64,000 nt of DNA from G963674505 sp964575975 (lineage in GTDB: Bacteria > Desulfobacterota > Desulfobacteria > Desulfobacterales > SKZT01), in contig CAZNTU010000002.1 of assembly GCA_964575975.1 (NCBI GenBank), positions 1 through 64,000 of the forward strand. Reading direction: 5' to 3'. The position numbers and the translations under genes were made by a program. The stretch's first letter is position 1, and each line of letters opens with the position of its first letter. The notes beneath the pieces were generated by a model. It searched no databases, had not been told where the DNA came from, and was given only the letters and a program-made list of their open reading frames with translations. This document shows positions 40,536 to 50,283 of the stretch, piece after piece.

Positions 40536-41957
40536 ATGATCCAAAAAAAGAAAAGTTCGTATGGAAATATTTCGGGCGGTATCGACGAAACCAACGGAAA
40601 ATTAACGTTCAATACAAGCCCCGGTTGGAGAAACTACCAAATAGAATTGCAGAGGGAAAGGGCGAAGCAACGGCGCAAGAAGTTTTTTATCGGCGCCGCT
40701 TTTCTCGCCCCCGTTATTTCCTTTATCCTTTACGGAGCATACGGCATGGCCGGCAAATTGCCCGAGGTGCTGTTTCCGCCCGAAAAGGAAGCCTCCTCTG
40801 GAGAGAAGCGTCCAGAGGAAAGGCTTCTGGCCGGCAAAGAGGCGGTGCGCAAGCTTTTCGAAAACGAGTCCTTTCTCAACATAGACAAAAAACTGTTCAA
40901 AGTTACGGCAGGAACAAGCAACGTGTGGGTGGATACGACCCTTGACACCGATTTGCAGAAACATTTGCTGGAAAACTTGAACGTTGCCCACGCCCGGCAA
41001 ATCGGCATTGTCGTCATGGAGCCGACGACCGGAAAAATCCTTGCGATGGTGGGACACGACAGAGTAAACGCCCGGAACAATACGTGCCTCGACAACCAAT
41101 TTCCGGCCGCAAGCATATTCAAGCTTGTAACGGCGGCCGGAGCTATCGAAGTACTGGGACTCGACCAAAACTCCACCTTGCTGTACAACGGCGGAAAATA
41201 CACGCTTTACAAGTCCCAGCTTGACGACTCGAGCAACAAATACACTCATCGGGTCACCTTGGAAGAGTCTTTCGCGGGTTCGATCAATCCCGTTTTCGGA
41301 AAACTGGGCCTGCTGCAATTGAAAAAGTCGAACTTGGAATCCTACGCCGACGCGTTCGGGTTCAATCGGCAGCTCGATTTCGAACTGCCCCTAAAACCCA
41401 GCAACATGGCAATATCGGACAAACCGTATAGTCCGGCCGAAATCGCATGCGGCTTTAACCGGGAAACGACATTGTCTCCCCTGCACGGCGCCTTGATCGT
41501 CTCCGCGGTCTTGAACAAAGGAATCATGCCGAACCCGGTTTTCGTCGAAAAAATAGTGAGCGAAAAAGGCGAAATCCTTTACGAATACCGTCCGGACTCA
41601 CTGCAAAGGGCCGTGGTCGAAAAAACGACGGAAATTCTATACGATCTGATGAAAGCCACGGTAAAGTCGGGGACAAGCCGGAAGATTTTCAAAGGCTACT
41701 CGAAGGACCGGACCTTGTCCAGACTTACTATGGGGGGCAAGACGGGCTCCATCGACGACAAAACGCGCGAGGCCAGGATCGATTGGTTCGTCGGTTTCGC
41801 GGAGGAGCCCGAAACCCAAAAGAAACTGGTTGCGGCGTCAGTGGTCGCTCATGAAAACTATATTGGATTCCGAGCCGCCGCTTACGTAAAAATGGCGTTT
41901 ACATACTATTTCCAGAATTATTTCGCGGAGGAAGAGAGAAAGAAAAAAACGGGATGA
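40536..41957 (+). CDS. Penicillin-binding protein transpeptidase
   Basis: 473 residues. A cytosolic basic N-terminus and one membrane anchor (about 49-68) precede a transpeptidase domain with SxxK at Ser193-Lys196 (AASIFK), SxN at Ser249-Asn251, and the KTG triad in MGGKTGS near residue 403. It lacks the PBP2/PBP3 dimerisation domain, with only about 120 residues between the anchor and the catalytic domain, so it is a compact D,D-transpeptidase; the division/elongation role is not evident. Acts in the periplasm on peptidoglycan. The gene lies 23 bases after metG and 54 before kdnA. Confidence 0.88.
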   Translation: MIQKKKSSYGNISGGIDETNGKLTFNTSPGWRNYQIELQRERAKQRRKKFFIGAAFLAPVISFILYGAYGMAGKLPEVLFPPEKEASSGEKRPEERLLAGKEAVRKLFENESFLNIDKKLFKVTAGTSNVWVDTTLDTDLQKHLLENLNVAHARQIGIVVMEPTTGKILAMVGHDRVNARNNTCLDNQFPAASIFKLVTAAGAIEVLGLDQNSTLLYNGGKYTLYKSQLDDSSNKYTHRVTLEESFAGSINPVFGKLGLLQLKKSNLESYADAFGFNRQLDFELPLKPSNMAISDKPYSPAEIACGFNRETTLSPLHGALIVSAVLNKGIMPNPVFVEKIVSEKGEILYEYRPDSLQRAVVEKTTEILYDLMKATVKSGTSRKIFKGYSKDRTLSRLTMGGKTGSIDDKTREARIDWFVGFAEEPETQKKLVAASVVAHENYIGFRAAAYVKMAFTYYFQNYFAEEERKKKTG

Positions 41958-42011
41958 ATCGGCGCTTCGTTGGAAACTTCATCACAATCAACACCTCAAA
42001 GGAGAATTTGC

Positions 42012-43202
42012 ATGCCGGGCTTTGAAATATTTTCGGACGAGGAACGCAAAGAGGTCAACGACGTTCTGGAGACGGGAGTCCTGTTTCGTTACGGTTTCGA
42101 CCAGGCCAGAAACGGGCATTGGAAAGCCAAAACGTTCGAAAAGGAGTTCGCGGAGCGGGCGGGTGCGAAATACTGCCATCTTTGCTCCAGCGGGACGGCC
42201 GCGTTGAGCGTCGCCCTCGCCGCTTGCGGAATCGGCGCGGGCAACGAGGTGATCGTGCCGCCGTTCACCTTCATCGCTACGATCGAGTCCGTCTTGAACG
42301 CGGGGGCAGTTCCGGTTTTTGCGGAAATAGACGAAACGCTCTGCCTGGACCCCGAACGCCTCGAATCGGCGATCACGTCGAAAACCCGCGCCGTCCTGCC
42401 GGTCCATATGTGCGGCTCCATGGCCAGAATCGACGAAATCGCCGAATTTTGCCGCAAAAAGGGGCTCGTCCTCATAGAGGACGCCTGCCAAGCGGTCGGC
42501 GGCACTTTCAAAGGCAAAGCCCTGGGGACTTTCGGAAGCATGGGTTGTTTCTCGTTCGACCCGGTCAAGACGATCACCTGCGGAGAAGGCGGCGCGGTAA
42601 TCACAGACGACGAGGAACTGTATCGAAAAGCCGATGCGTTCTCCGACCACGGGCACGACCACGTCGGAAACGACAGGGGACTGGAGAGGCATCCGATCCT
42701 TGGCGCCAACTACCGTATCAGCGAACTGAACGCGGCGGTCGGACTCGCGCAGCTTCGAAAACTGGACGGCATTCTCCAAAGGCAGCGCGCATCCAAAAAA
42801 GCATTGAAAGAAGCTCTGGTAAAGCTTCCGAACATCTCTTTCAGGTCGATACCCGACCCTGACGGCGATTCCGCGACCTTCCTGTCCTTTTTTCTTCCGG
42901 ACGAAAACAAGGCTCGAAAAGCGGCGGACGCGTTGAAACAGGAAGGCGTGGACGGTTGTTTCTACTGGTACGACAACAACTGGCACTACATCCGCCAATG
43001 GGAGCATCTGAAAAAATTCTCCTGCGCGGCAAAACTCTCCGTCGTGCAATGCGACAACCTGCCCGACTACGGCGCGGTCTCCCTTCCCAAATCCGACGAA
43101 ACAATGGGACGGACTATTTCCATGCTGATCAAACTGTCCTGGAGCGACGACGAGCTGGAGCAAAGGGGACGGAAAATGGCGCGCGCGCTGAATTTCCTAT
43201 AG
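42012..43202 (+). CDS. kdnA: 8-amino-3,8-dideoxy-Kdo transaminase (KdnA-like)
   Basis: 396 residues from MPGFEIFSDEE with AAAGGAGAA upstream. A DegT/DnrJ/EryC1-type PLP aminotransferase: EVIVPPFTFIATIESVLNAGA, VLIEDACQAVGGTFKGKALGTFG and the PLP lysine in FSFDPVKTITCGEGGAV. Known: in Shewanella, KdnB oxidises the 8-hydroxyl of Kdo and KdnA transaminates it to 8-amino-Kdo. The pairing with a KdnB-type gene downstream, rather than with nucleotide-sugar genes, makes that assignment much more likely than a generic sugar aminotransferase. Confidence 0.88.
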   Translation: MPGFEIFSDEERKEVNDVLETGVLFRYGFDQARNGHWKAKTFEKEFAERAGAKYCHLCSSGTAALSVALAACGIGAGNEVIVPPFTFIATIESVLNAGAVPVFAEIDETLCLDPERLESAITSKTRAVLPVHMCGSMARIDEIAEFCRKKGLVLIEDACQAVGGTFKGKALGTFGSMGCFSFDPVKTITCGEGGAVITDDEELYRKADAFSDHGHDHVGNDRGLERHPILGANYRISELNAAVGLAQLRKLDGILQRQRASKKALKEALVKLPNISFRSIPDPDGDSATFLSFFLPDENKARKAADALKQEGVDGCFYWYDNNWHYIRQWEHLKKFSCAAKLSVVQCDNLPDYGAVSLPKSDETMGRTISMLIKLSWSDDELEQRGRKMARALNFL

Positions 43203-43258
43203 CGATTAACGTAAATCGGGCTTCGCGATCGGCGGAGCAATGAATCGAGGTTACAAGC

Positions 43259-44338
43259 ATGTTTCGAAATTTCAAAATGGTTTCACGCGTGGTTTTCGGG
43301 AAGGGATGCTTTCGGCAGCTTAAGGATATATTGGCGGCGCCGAGATCCATTTCGGCCTCGTACATGGTGTTCATGATCGACGACGTGTTCAAATCGACTC
43401 CATTGGCGAACCGAATCCCGATCAAGGACGGCGACATGATGCTCTGGGTAAACGTGGACAACGAGCCGACAACGGGATACGTGGACGCGCTGGCTGGCAA
43501 AATCCGCTTTTTTTCCCCGAACCTTCCTGCGGGGATCGTAGGGATTGGCGGTGGAAGCACGATGGATTTGGCCAAAGCGGCAAGCCTGATTCTGACAAAC
43601 CCCGGCTCCTCGTCGGAGTATCAGGGGTGGGACCTGGTCCGAAATCCGGGCGTATATCACGCGGGCGTACCCACTTTGTCGGGCACGGGCGCCGAAGTAT
43701 CCAGGACGACGGTCCTTTGCGGCCCCGACAAAAAACTGGGGATCAACTCGGACCACACCGTTTTCGACCAGATCGTGCTAGACCCCGAACTGATACTGAA
43801 TGCTCCGGCCGAGCAGCGCTTCTATACCGGCATGGACTGCTACATCCATTGCATAGAGTCGCTCTCCGGAACGTTTCTGAACGCTTTCAGCAAATCCTAC
43901 GGAGAAAAGGCGCTCGCACTTTGCAGGGAGGTTTTCCTCGAAGGCGGCTCCGGCCGAACTCCGGAAACGGAAGAGAAACTGATGATGGCCTCCTACTGTG
44001 GAGGAATGAGCATCGCCTACTCCCAAGTGGGGATCTGTCACGCCCTTTCCTACGGGCTTTCGTTCGTTCTGGGAATTCACCACGGCGTCGGCAACTGTAT
44101 CGCGTTCAACGTTCTGGAAGACTATTATCCAGAAGGCGTTGCGGAGTTTCGCCGAATGATGGATTTCAACCGGATTCGACTTCCGAAAAGCGTCGTCGCC
44201 GCAGCCTCGCCGGAAGACCTGGAGAAGATGACCGACGTGTCCCTTGTCCTGGCCCCTCTTTGGGAAAACGCGTTGGGCAAGGATTGGAAGGAAACCATGA
44301 CACGGGAAAAAATAAAGGAACTTTATCAAAGGATGTAA
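43259..44338 (+). CDS. kdnB: Kdo 8-oxidase (KdnB-like iron alcohol dehydrogenase)
   Basis: 359 residues, iron-containing alcohol dehydrogenase fold. Starts FRNFKMVSRVVFGKGCF, then VGIGGGSTMDLAKAASL (NAD binding), NPGSSSEYQGWDLVRNPGVY, and the metal-binding block MDCYIHCIESLSGTFLNAFSK with CHALSYGLSFVLGIHHGVGN. These stretches match the Shewanella KdnB type more closely than ordinary alcohol dehydrogenases. Together with KdnA it builds 8-amino-Kdo for the LPS core, which is known to raise resistance to cationic antimicrobial peptides. The kdsB-type cytidylyltransferase is not in the window. Confidence 0.9.
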   Translation: MFRNFKMVSRVVFGKGCFRQLKDILAAPRSISASYMVFMIDDVFKSTPLANRIPIKDGDMMLWVNVDNEPTTGYVDALAGKIRFFSPNLPAGIVGIGGGSTMDLAKAASLILTNPGSSSEYQGWDLVRNPGVYHAGVPTLSGTGAEVSRTTVLCGPDKKLGINSDHTVFDQIVLDPELILNAPAEQRFYTGMDCYIHCIESLSGTFLNAFSKSYGEKALALCREVFLEGGSGRTPETEEKLMMASYCGGMSIAYSQVGICHALSYGLSFVLGIHHGVGNCIAFNVLEDYYPEGVAEFRRMMDFNRIRLPKSVVAAASPEDLEKMTDVSLVLAPLWENALGKDWKETMTREKIKELYQRM

Positions 44339-44341
44339 GAA

Positions 44342-47300
44342 ATGAAACAAAAACGTTCGTCGGCATCCGGTTTTCTGAAAATTCCCAACAAAGCTCTAAG
44401 CCGTTTAAACGAAAGTCTCAAGACGCCGGTTTATTTCTGCAAGGCTCCAAGTCGCATCCCGGATAGCGGCATTGTCTTCTTTCCAGTGGAAACCAACCGG
44501 GTCAATTGCGGCCTTGCCGGAATTGTCGCCGTTAAAAAGAAAACCGGAATTCGAAGCCAAGTCGATTTGGCTCCGCTCGAGGCGGATCTTCGAAAATTGG
44601 AGGGCGCCTCGTTCGCGGCGTGCTGTATAAACGGATCGGATCTGGCGGCCTGCTATCTCGGCGGCGAGATTCACATGGACAATCTTTTGCGGAACATCGG
44701 AACGCTGAAACGTTCCGCCCCCTTCTACACGATTTACAAATCCGACGAAGTCGCAAACGGCTTGTCGAAACTGGCCGACCGCTTGAATGCCATCCTGGAG
44801 ACCGAAAAAAAGGCGCTGGCGGAAAGCGTGGGGTATCTCGGGGCCAAAGAGGTCGAGATTATGATCCATCGGGTCGAAAAGCTCAAGGACGCCATATGGG
44901 CCCTCAAGTCCGAAATTCTGGAAAACGTCGCTAAAATCCGGAAGCTCATGGCGGACAACGGTAAAGACCCGGGTTTTTCCCGACTCGGAAAATACAAGAT
45001 GATCAACTCGGTCTTGAACAGCATGGATCGTCTGGAGGTCCGGGGAAGAGACTCCGCCGGAATTTCCTTTCTATTCACAATGGCCGAGGAAGAATACGAA
45101 AAATTCCAGGACGCCCTCTATACGAGAGGCAACTCCGAAAACCTCTCCACTTTGTTTCACCGGCGGTTGGGCAAAGACGTCCTTTTAAACCGCGACATCA
45201 CGATAAACAAATGCGAAAACGGTTCCTTGCCTCCCCAAATTGGGCTGACTTTCACGTATAAAGTCGCCGCCGAAGTTGGAAGCCTGGGGGACAATATCCG
45301 TTTTTTGAGGGAACAGATCGCCGACGACGCGATTTTTCATTTGTTGACCAGGTTCGCGGACTCCAACCATACCGTTTCGGCGCACACGAGGTGGGCGTCG
45401 GTGGGAGGGATAACGGAGGCCAACTGTCATCCGGTGGACAACAAATGCGCGATAGCCACGTCGCACCTTTCCGGCATTATTCACGCCAGCCTGAACGGCG
45501 ATATCGACAATTTTCTCGAACTGAAAGCCGAATATGAACGGCACGGAGGTAGAATCCAGCAGGACATCACCACCGATACGAAAATCATTCCTATTCAAAT
45601 CGAAAAACACATTCGGCAAGGCCACGACATTTTCGAGGCTTTTCGTCTGGCGGTCAACGATTTCAAGGGCTCCCATGCCATTTGCATGCATACCGATCTT
45701 GCGCCCGGGAAAATTTTCCTGGCCCAAAAAGGAAGCGGCCAAGCCATTTTCATTGGACTTGCCGAGGACCATTACATGCCCGCCTCCGAAGTGTACGGCT
45801 TCGTGGAGGAAACCCAGTCCTACCTGAAGCTCGACGGCGAAAAAACGGTCGAGGGAAAGAACGGCAGGACCCAGGGGCAAATCTGCATATTGGACCAGGA
45901 ATCGGGGGGCGGACTGGACGGTATTGCCGCCATGTATTACGACGGCACGCCCATCGAGTTCAAACCCGAAGACATCAAGCGCACGGAGATCACCTCCAGG
46001 GACATCGACCGGCAGAATTTCCCCCACTATTTCTTAAAAGAGATTTCCGAAGCCCCGGACTCCGTTGAAAAAACGCTTCTGAACAGGTGGAAAATCTGCG
46101 ACGACGGACAAGAGAACTATATCACCGTCCTGAACGAAAAAGTTTTCCCGGACCATCTCAAGACCGCCGTTGCGGAGGATCGAATCAGGCGGATTTTCGT
46201 CGTGGGCCAAGGAACGGCGGGAATCGCCGCGTCGGCGGTGGGGGACATCATCAATCATTATCTGGACGACCCGGGAATCCAGATCAATTCGATGAAAGCG
46301 TCCGAGCTAAGCGGGTTCAAGCTTCCCGAAATCGACGGAAAAGATTCGATGTCCGACACGCTGGTGATAGCCATCAGCCAGTCCGGGACGACCACGGACA
46401 CCAACAGGACGGTGGACATGGTCAGAGAACGCGGCGCCAAAACGATCGCGATCGTCAACCGGAGAGACTCGGACATTACGTTCAAGGTCGACGGGGTCAT
46501 GTACACGAGCAGCGGACGGGATCTCGAAATGTCCGTGGCCTCCACCAAAGCCTTCTATTCCCAAATCGTTGCGGGCGCGTTCCTGGGACTTTTCATGGCG
46601 AGGCTGAAAAGCAGAAAGAGTCCCGAGTTCGTCTCCAACGAAATCAAGCAGCTGTTGGATATGCCCAACCATATGCGCAAAGTTCTCGCCACGAAGGATC
46701 TGATCAAGAACTCCGCGCAACGGCTCGCCGTGACGAAAACATATTGGGCGGTAGTCGGCAGCGGACCAAACAAGGCTTCGTCGGACGAAATCAGGATCAA
46801 GCTGAGCGAACTGTGCTACAAAACCATTTCCACGGACTCGGTGGAGGACAAAAAGCACATCGATCTTTCCTCCGAGCCTCTGATCATCGTTTGCGCCGCA
46901 GGGACCGGCGACACCGTTATCGGCGACCTTATCAAGGACACCGCCATTTTCAAAGCCCATAAGGCCGCCCCCGTAGTAATCGTCAACGAAGGGGAAACCC
47001 GCTTCGACGAATACGCCGAGGACGTTTTCCACGTGCCGAAGGTCAGCGAACACTCGGCCCCAATCCTGAATACTCTGGTCGGGCATCTTTGGGGATATTA
47101 CGCCGCATTGTCCATCAACGAGGTTTCCGGTTTTCTTGACCGATTCAGACAAAAAATCCGAAACAGCATCGACGAATTTTCCGCCAAGGGCATGGATCTT
47201 TACGAGGTGATCCTGGAAAAATCCTTCCGGGAGAGCATCGGCAAATTCAACCGGGAATTCAGAAACCGAATGGCAAACTACCGGTTTCCCACAGGCATGG

Positions 47301-48154
47301 GGTTGAAAACGGCGTCCGATTTGACGCTTTTGCTCAAATATCTCTCGGGAAGACTCCCTCTTACGGATTTCGAAATCGATTTCGGAGTCAAAGGCACTCC
47401 CTACAACATGCTGGAACAGTTCATGATATGCATCGGAGAAGCCATAAACTCCATGGCCAGACCTGTGGACGCCATCAAGCACCAGGCCAAAACCGTGACA
47501 GTGGGAACATCCCGCATTAGCGAAAAGGTGGAAACGGGTCTCCTTTTCGACGCCCTCGACACCAACGACTTTTCCTTGTCACAGCTGACGCCGAGCAACA
47601 TTCTCGTTCTAAGAAACGTTCAGGAGATCGTCTACAACATCAAGGGCTCGATTTTGTATCGCATCGGCGGGTTGGACTTGATGGGAGAGACCACCGACAA
47701 CAGCACCATCGAAGTGATCAAGAAGGAAGGGGTCCTCAAACCGATCCCGTCGCGGGTGGAGACGGACGTTCGGCTCAAGGGCACCAAGCGAATCATTGTT
47801 CAGGAAAAGAACGTGTATATTGGCAAGGGAAGAAAGGACAACCGCAGCATCGTGGTCATTCCGATCATGTCCGGTTCCCGCAGCCGGGCCAACGTGATCG
47901 AGTACCTTCTGTTGCTGAACGTGGCGTTCAAGGAAGACGTGCCACTGAACGCCAAAATCCGCGCTTTGGGGGGCAAGTTCGAACGAATCAAGAATATTGT
48001 CCAAGAAAACAGCGTGAGCTGGAAAAACGAATTTCTGGAGCTTGTGGACATGAAAGAGCTGTTCGGAAGCTCCGCCGAGAAAATTGGCGAGTACATAGTG
48101 TCGCACCAGAAGCTTAGCGGGGGAAACACGGAATGTTCACCAACCGGCCACTAA
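44342..48154 (+). CDS. Giant GlmS-like amidotransferase/SIS protein, function unknown
   Basis: 1270 residues, starting three bases after kdnB. GlmS (about 610 residues) is recognisable inside: a class II glutaminase nucleophile region VNCGLAGIVAVKK (Cys56) with a 55-residue leader, GRDSAGISF (236-244), SAHTRWASVGGITEANCHPVDN (346-367), LNGDIDNF, then the linker FPHYFLKEISEAPDSVEKTL. The first SIS domain has VVGQGTAGIAASAVGDI (620-636) and ISQSGTTTDTNRTVDMV (679-695) plus SVASTKAFYSQ; the second begins YWAVVGSGPNKASSDEI (801-817). About 300 further C-terminal residues and a 170-residue insertion after the Cys have no parallel in GlmS. Inference: a paralogue acting on a sugar related to the Kdo branch, or a fused regulator; the reaction is not known. 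Confidence 0.8.
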   Translation: MKQKRSSASGFLKIPNKALSRLNESLKTPVYFCKAPSRIPDSGIVFFPVETNRVNCGLAGIVAVKKKTGIRSQVDLAPLEADLRKLEGASFAACCINGSDLAACYLGGEIHMDNLLRNIGTLKRSAPFYTIYKSDEVANGLSKLADRLNAILETEKKALAESVGYLGAKEVEIMIHRVEKLKDAIWALKSEILENVAKIRKLMADNGKDPGFSRLGKYKMINSVLNSMDRLEVRGRDSAGISFLFTMAEEEYEKFQDALYTRGNSENLSTLFHRRLGKDVLLNRDITINKCENGSLPPQIGLTFTYKVAAEVGSLGDNIRFLREQIADDAIFHLLTRFADSNHTVSAHTRWASVGGITEANCHPVDNKCAIATSHLSGIIHASLNGDIDNFLELKAEYERHGGRIQQDITTDTKIIPIQIEKHIRQGHDIFEAFRLAVNDFKGSHAICMHTDLAPGKIFLAQKGSGQAIFIGLAEDHYMPASEVYGFVEETQSYLKLDGEKTVEGKNGRTQGQICILDQESGGGLDGIAAMYYDGTPIEFKPEDIKRTEITSRDIDRQNFPHYFLKEISEAPDSVEKTLLNRWKICDDGQENYITVLNEKVFPDHLKTAVAEDRIRRIFVVGQGTAGIAASAVGDIINHYLDDPGIQINSMKASELSGFKLPEIDGKDSMSDTLVIAISQSGTTTDTNRTVDMVRERGAKTIAIVNRRDSDITFKVDGVMYTSSGRDLEMSVASTKAFYSQIVAGAFLGLFMARLKSRKSPEFVSNEIKQLLDMPNHMRKVLATKDLIKNSAQRLAVTKTYWAVVGSGPNKASSDEIRIKLSELCYKTISTDSVEDKKHIDLSSEPLIIVCAAGTGDTVIGDLIKDTAIFKAHKAAPVVIVNEGETRFDEYAEDVFHVPKVSEHSAPILNTLVGHLWGYYAALSINEVSGFLDRFRQKIRNSIDEFSAKGMDLYEVILEKSFRESIGKFNREFRNRMANYRFPTGMGLKTASDLTLLLKYLSGRLPLTDFEIDFGVKGTPYNMLEQFMICIGEAINSMARPVDAIKHQAKTVTVGTSRISEKVETGLLFDALDTNDFSLSQLTPSNILVLRNVQEIVYNIKGSILYRIGGLDLMGETTDNSTIEVIKKEGVLKPIPSRVETDVRLKGTKRIIVQEKNVYIGKGRKDNRSIVVIPIMSGSRSRANVIEYLLLLNVAFKEDVPLNAKIRALGGKFERIKNIVQENSVSWKNEFLELVDMKELFGSSAEKIGEYIVSHQKLSGGNTECSPTGH

Positions 48155-48224
48155 GAACATGGAACTTCTAAACGCCGGTCGAAGGTAACCATCGATTATA
48201 TTTCACTACAGAATCGGAAAAACC

Positions 48225-49430
48225 ATGTTGAAACTCTCGAGATTTTTATGGACTTTCGCTCTCGGATTGTTTTTTTTTCTGCAAGTCGCTGCGGCGGCGG
48301 AGACAAAAGGGTTCGAAACCGTCGGGGCCGGCATCGGGCCGAACGAGGCACTCCTTGTCGCCGGCCCCGACGGCCGGACCATCTATTCGAAACATGCGGA
48401 CAAGCTCCTGATGCCGGCGTCCACGATCAAAATTCTGACCTCCCTGGCGGCCTTCCATTACTTGGGTAGGGACTACCGGTTCCCGACCGAGTTCTATTTG
48501 GACGCTTCCCGAAATTTGACAATAAAGGGTTACGGGGACCCGTTGCTGGTATCCGAGGAGGTCGCCGAGATCGCGCGGTGTATAGCTCCGAAAATCGGAC
48601 CTTCCATTAGCGACATCATCGTCGACGACGGTTTCTTTTCCCAACTGCCGACGATTTCGTCCCCCACGCTGCAGCCATACGGGGCTCCCTACGGCGCTAT
48701 GTGCGTCAATTTCAACACGGTCAATTTTACGATTGGCAAAACTCCCGGCACGTATGCAAGCGCGGAACCTCAGACGCCCTTGCTGCCTTTGGCCCTCGAA
48801 AAGATAAAACAGGCGAACGCAAAATCGGAAAGAATCGTGCTCTCCCACGACAATCACGAAATTTCCATCTACTCGGGTCAATTATTCCGGCATTTCCTGG
48901 AAAAAAACGGCGTCGAAGTGCGTGGAAAGGTGTGGAGAGGTTGGTTGGCCCCCCCAGAGGAATCTCTCGTTTATAAGCATCTTTCTCGCCTCACCCTCGA
49001 ACAAACGGTTAAAAAGCTCATGGAATTTTCCAATAATTTTATTGCGAACCAGATTCTGCTCGCGTTCGGGGCGAAAAAATTCGGCAACCCGGGGGATTTC
49101 GAAAAAGGTGCCCAAGCGGCCGAGGAGTACGCTGCCGACGAGTTGAAAACGAAGAATATCAAAATCGAGGAAGGTTCCGGACTTTCGAGAAAAAACCGGA
49201 TATCCGCGGAAGATATGCTGATTGTCCTGAATGCGTTCAAGCCTCATCACTGGTTGATGAAAACCAGAAAGAACGCCTACTACAAAACCGGTACGCTGTA
49301 CGACGTGAACAACCTGGCAGGATACATCGAAAGCGAAAAAGGAGAACTCTGTCCGTTCGTAATTTTTATAAACCAGCGGGGCAAAACCGCCATGCCCGTT
49401 TTGGACAAACTCACGAAGTTGGTGAACTGA
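48225..49430 (+). CDS. dacB: D-alanyl-D-alanine carboxypeptidase (PBP4/DacB family)
   Basis: 401 residues. A Sec signal (to about residue 25) precedes the serine peptidase S13 domain: SxxK at Ser66-Lys69 (PASTIK), SxN in MEFSNNFIANQ, and KTG in YYKTGTLYDVNNLAGYI. The central domain typical of PBP4 is short (about 100-210). A periplasmic D,D-carboxypeptidase/endopeptidase that trims peptidoglycan. The 3' end overlaps folE2 by 20 bases in convergent orientation. Confidence 0.88.
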   Translation: MLKLSRFLWTFALGLFFFLQVAAAAETKGFETVGAGIGPNEALLVAGPDGRTIYSKHADKLLMPASTIKILTSLAAFHYLGRDYRFPTEFYLDASRNLTIKGYGDPLLVSEEVAEIARCIAPKIGPSISDIIVDDGFFSQLPTISSPTLQPYGAPYGAMCVNFNTVNFTIGKTPGTYASAEPQTPLLPLALEKIKQANAKSERIVLSHDNHEISIYSGQLFRHFLEKNGVEVRGKVWRGWLAPPEESLVYKHLSRLTLEQTVKKLMEFSNNFIANQILLAFGAKKFGNPGDFEKGAQAAEEYAADELKTKNIKIEEGSGLSRKNRISAEDMLIVLNAFKPHHWLMKTRKNAYYKTGTLYDVNNLAGYIESEKGELCPFVIFINQRGKTAMPVLDKLTKLVN

Positions 49431-50250
49431 CCCTCGGGGGCTCCCCGCAAGTTATCTGCGCGTATGCGCTATGGTTGTGGATGGACTCGAAATTCTCGGC
49501 CCCGACGGAAAACCAAGTGATGTTTTCATCCTCTTTCAACTTTTTCGCGACGTCCCGCACGATGTCCTCCACGAATTTTGGATTCGTGTAGCCCTTTTCC
49601 GTCACGTATTTTTCGTCAACCCTTTTCAGCACGGAATAAACCTCGCATGAGGCCGCATCCTCGACAAGCTCGATCATGTCCTCCATCCAGATGAATTTTT
49701 TAAAGCGGATGCTCAGGCGCACCTCGCCCCGCTGATTGTGGGCGCCGGCGTTGCTGATCTCTTTCGAGCAAGGACAAACAGACGTGATGGGAACGATAAC
49801 TTCGGAGACGAGATCCACTTTTCCGGCCGGATCGCTCGTTCCGATAATGCGGCACGTATAGTCCATGAGACCGGGGGATTGGCTGACAGGAGCTTTTTTT
49901 TCGATAAAATAGGGAAACGTGACTTCGATGTGGGCGGACGCGGCATTAAGATGTTCTTTCATCTGGTCCAGAATTTTCGAGAATTTCTTCAGGGAAACCT
50001 CCGGCCTGAATATATGAAGCAGCTCCACGAAACGGCTCATGTGCGTGCCTTTGTATTTATGGGGCAAATCCACGTACATGTTTATCGACGCGACAGTGTT
50101 CTGGTATCCCTGCTGCTTGTCCAAAACACGAATCGGATAACGGATGTTTTTTATCCCGACCTTGTCAATGGGAATATGGCGATAGTCTCGCTCGTTTTGA
50201 ATATCCCTCATTTGGCATGTGTAATTTTCGGCGCCTTCGAACGATAACAT
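49411..50250 (-). CDS. folE2: GTP cyclohydrolase FolE2 (type IB)
   Basis: 279 residues. FolE2 signatures include RYPIRVLDKQQGYQNTVASI, HMSRFVELL, the catalytic Cys in ITSVCPCSKEISNAGAHNQRG and FSVGAENFESIHNHSAYAQI. It makes dihydroneopterin triphosphate from GTP for folate and tetrahydropterins or queuosine; the IB type is metal-flexible and often used under zinc limitation. A GGGAGAA site precedes the ATG. Lies downstream of ttcA and rpoZ on the same strand. Confidence 0.93.
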   Translation of the reverse strand: MLSFEGAENYTCQMRDIQNERDYRHIPIDKVGIKNIRYPIRVLDKQQGYQNTVASINMYVDLPHKYKGTHMSRFVELLHIFRPEVSLKKFSKILDQMKEHLNAASAHIEVTFPYFIEKKAPVSQSPGLMDYTCRIIGTSDPAGKVDLVSEVIVPITSVCPCSKEISNAGAHNQRGEVRLSIRFKKFIWMEDMIELVEDAASCEVYSVLKRVDEKYVTEKGYTNPKFVEDIVRDVAKKLKEDENITWFSVGAENFESIHNHSAYAQITCGEPPRVSSPTS

Positions 50251-50283
50251 GGCGAATTTCTCCCGTTCGTTTCGTGTCCCCGT

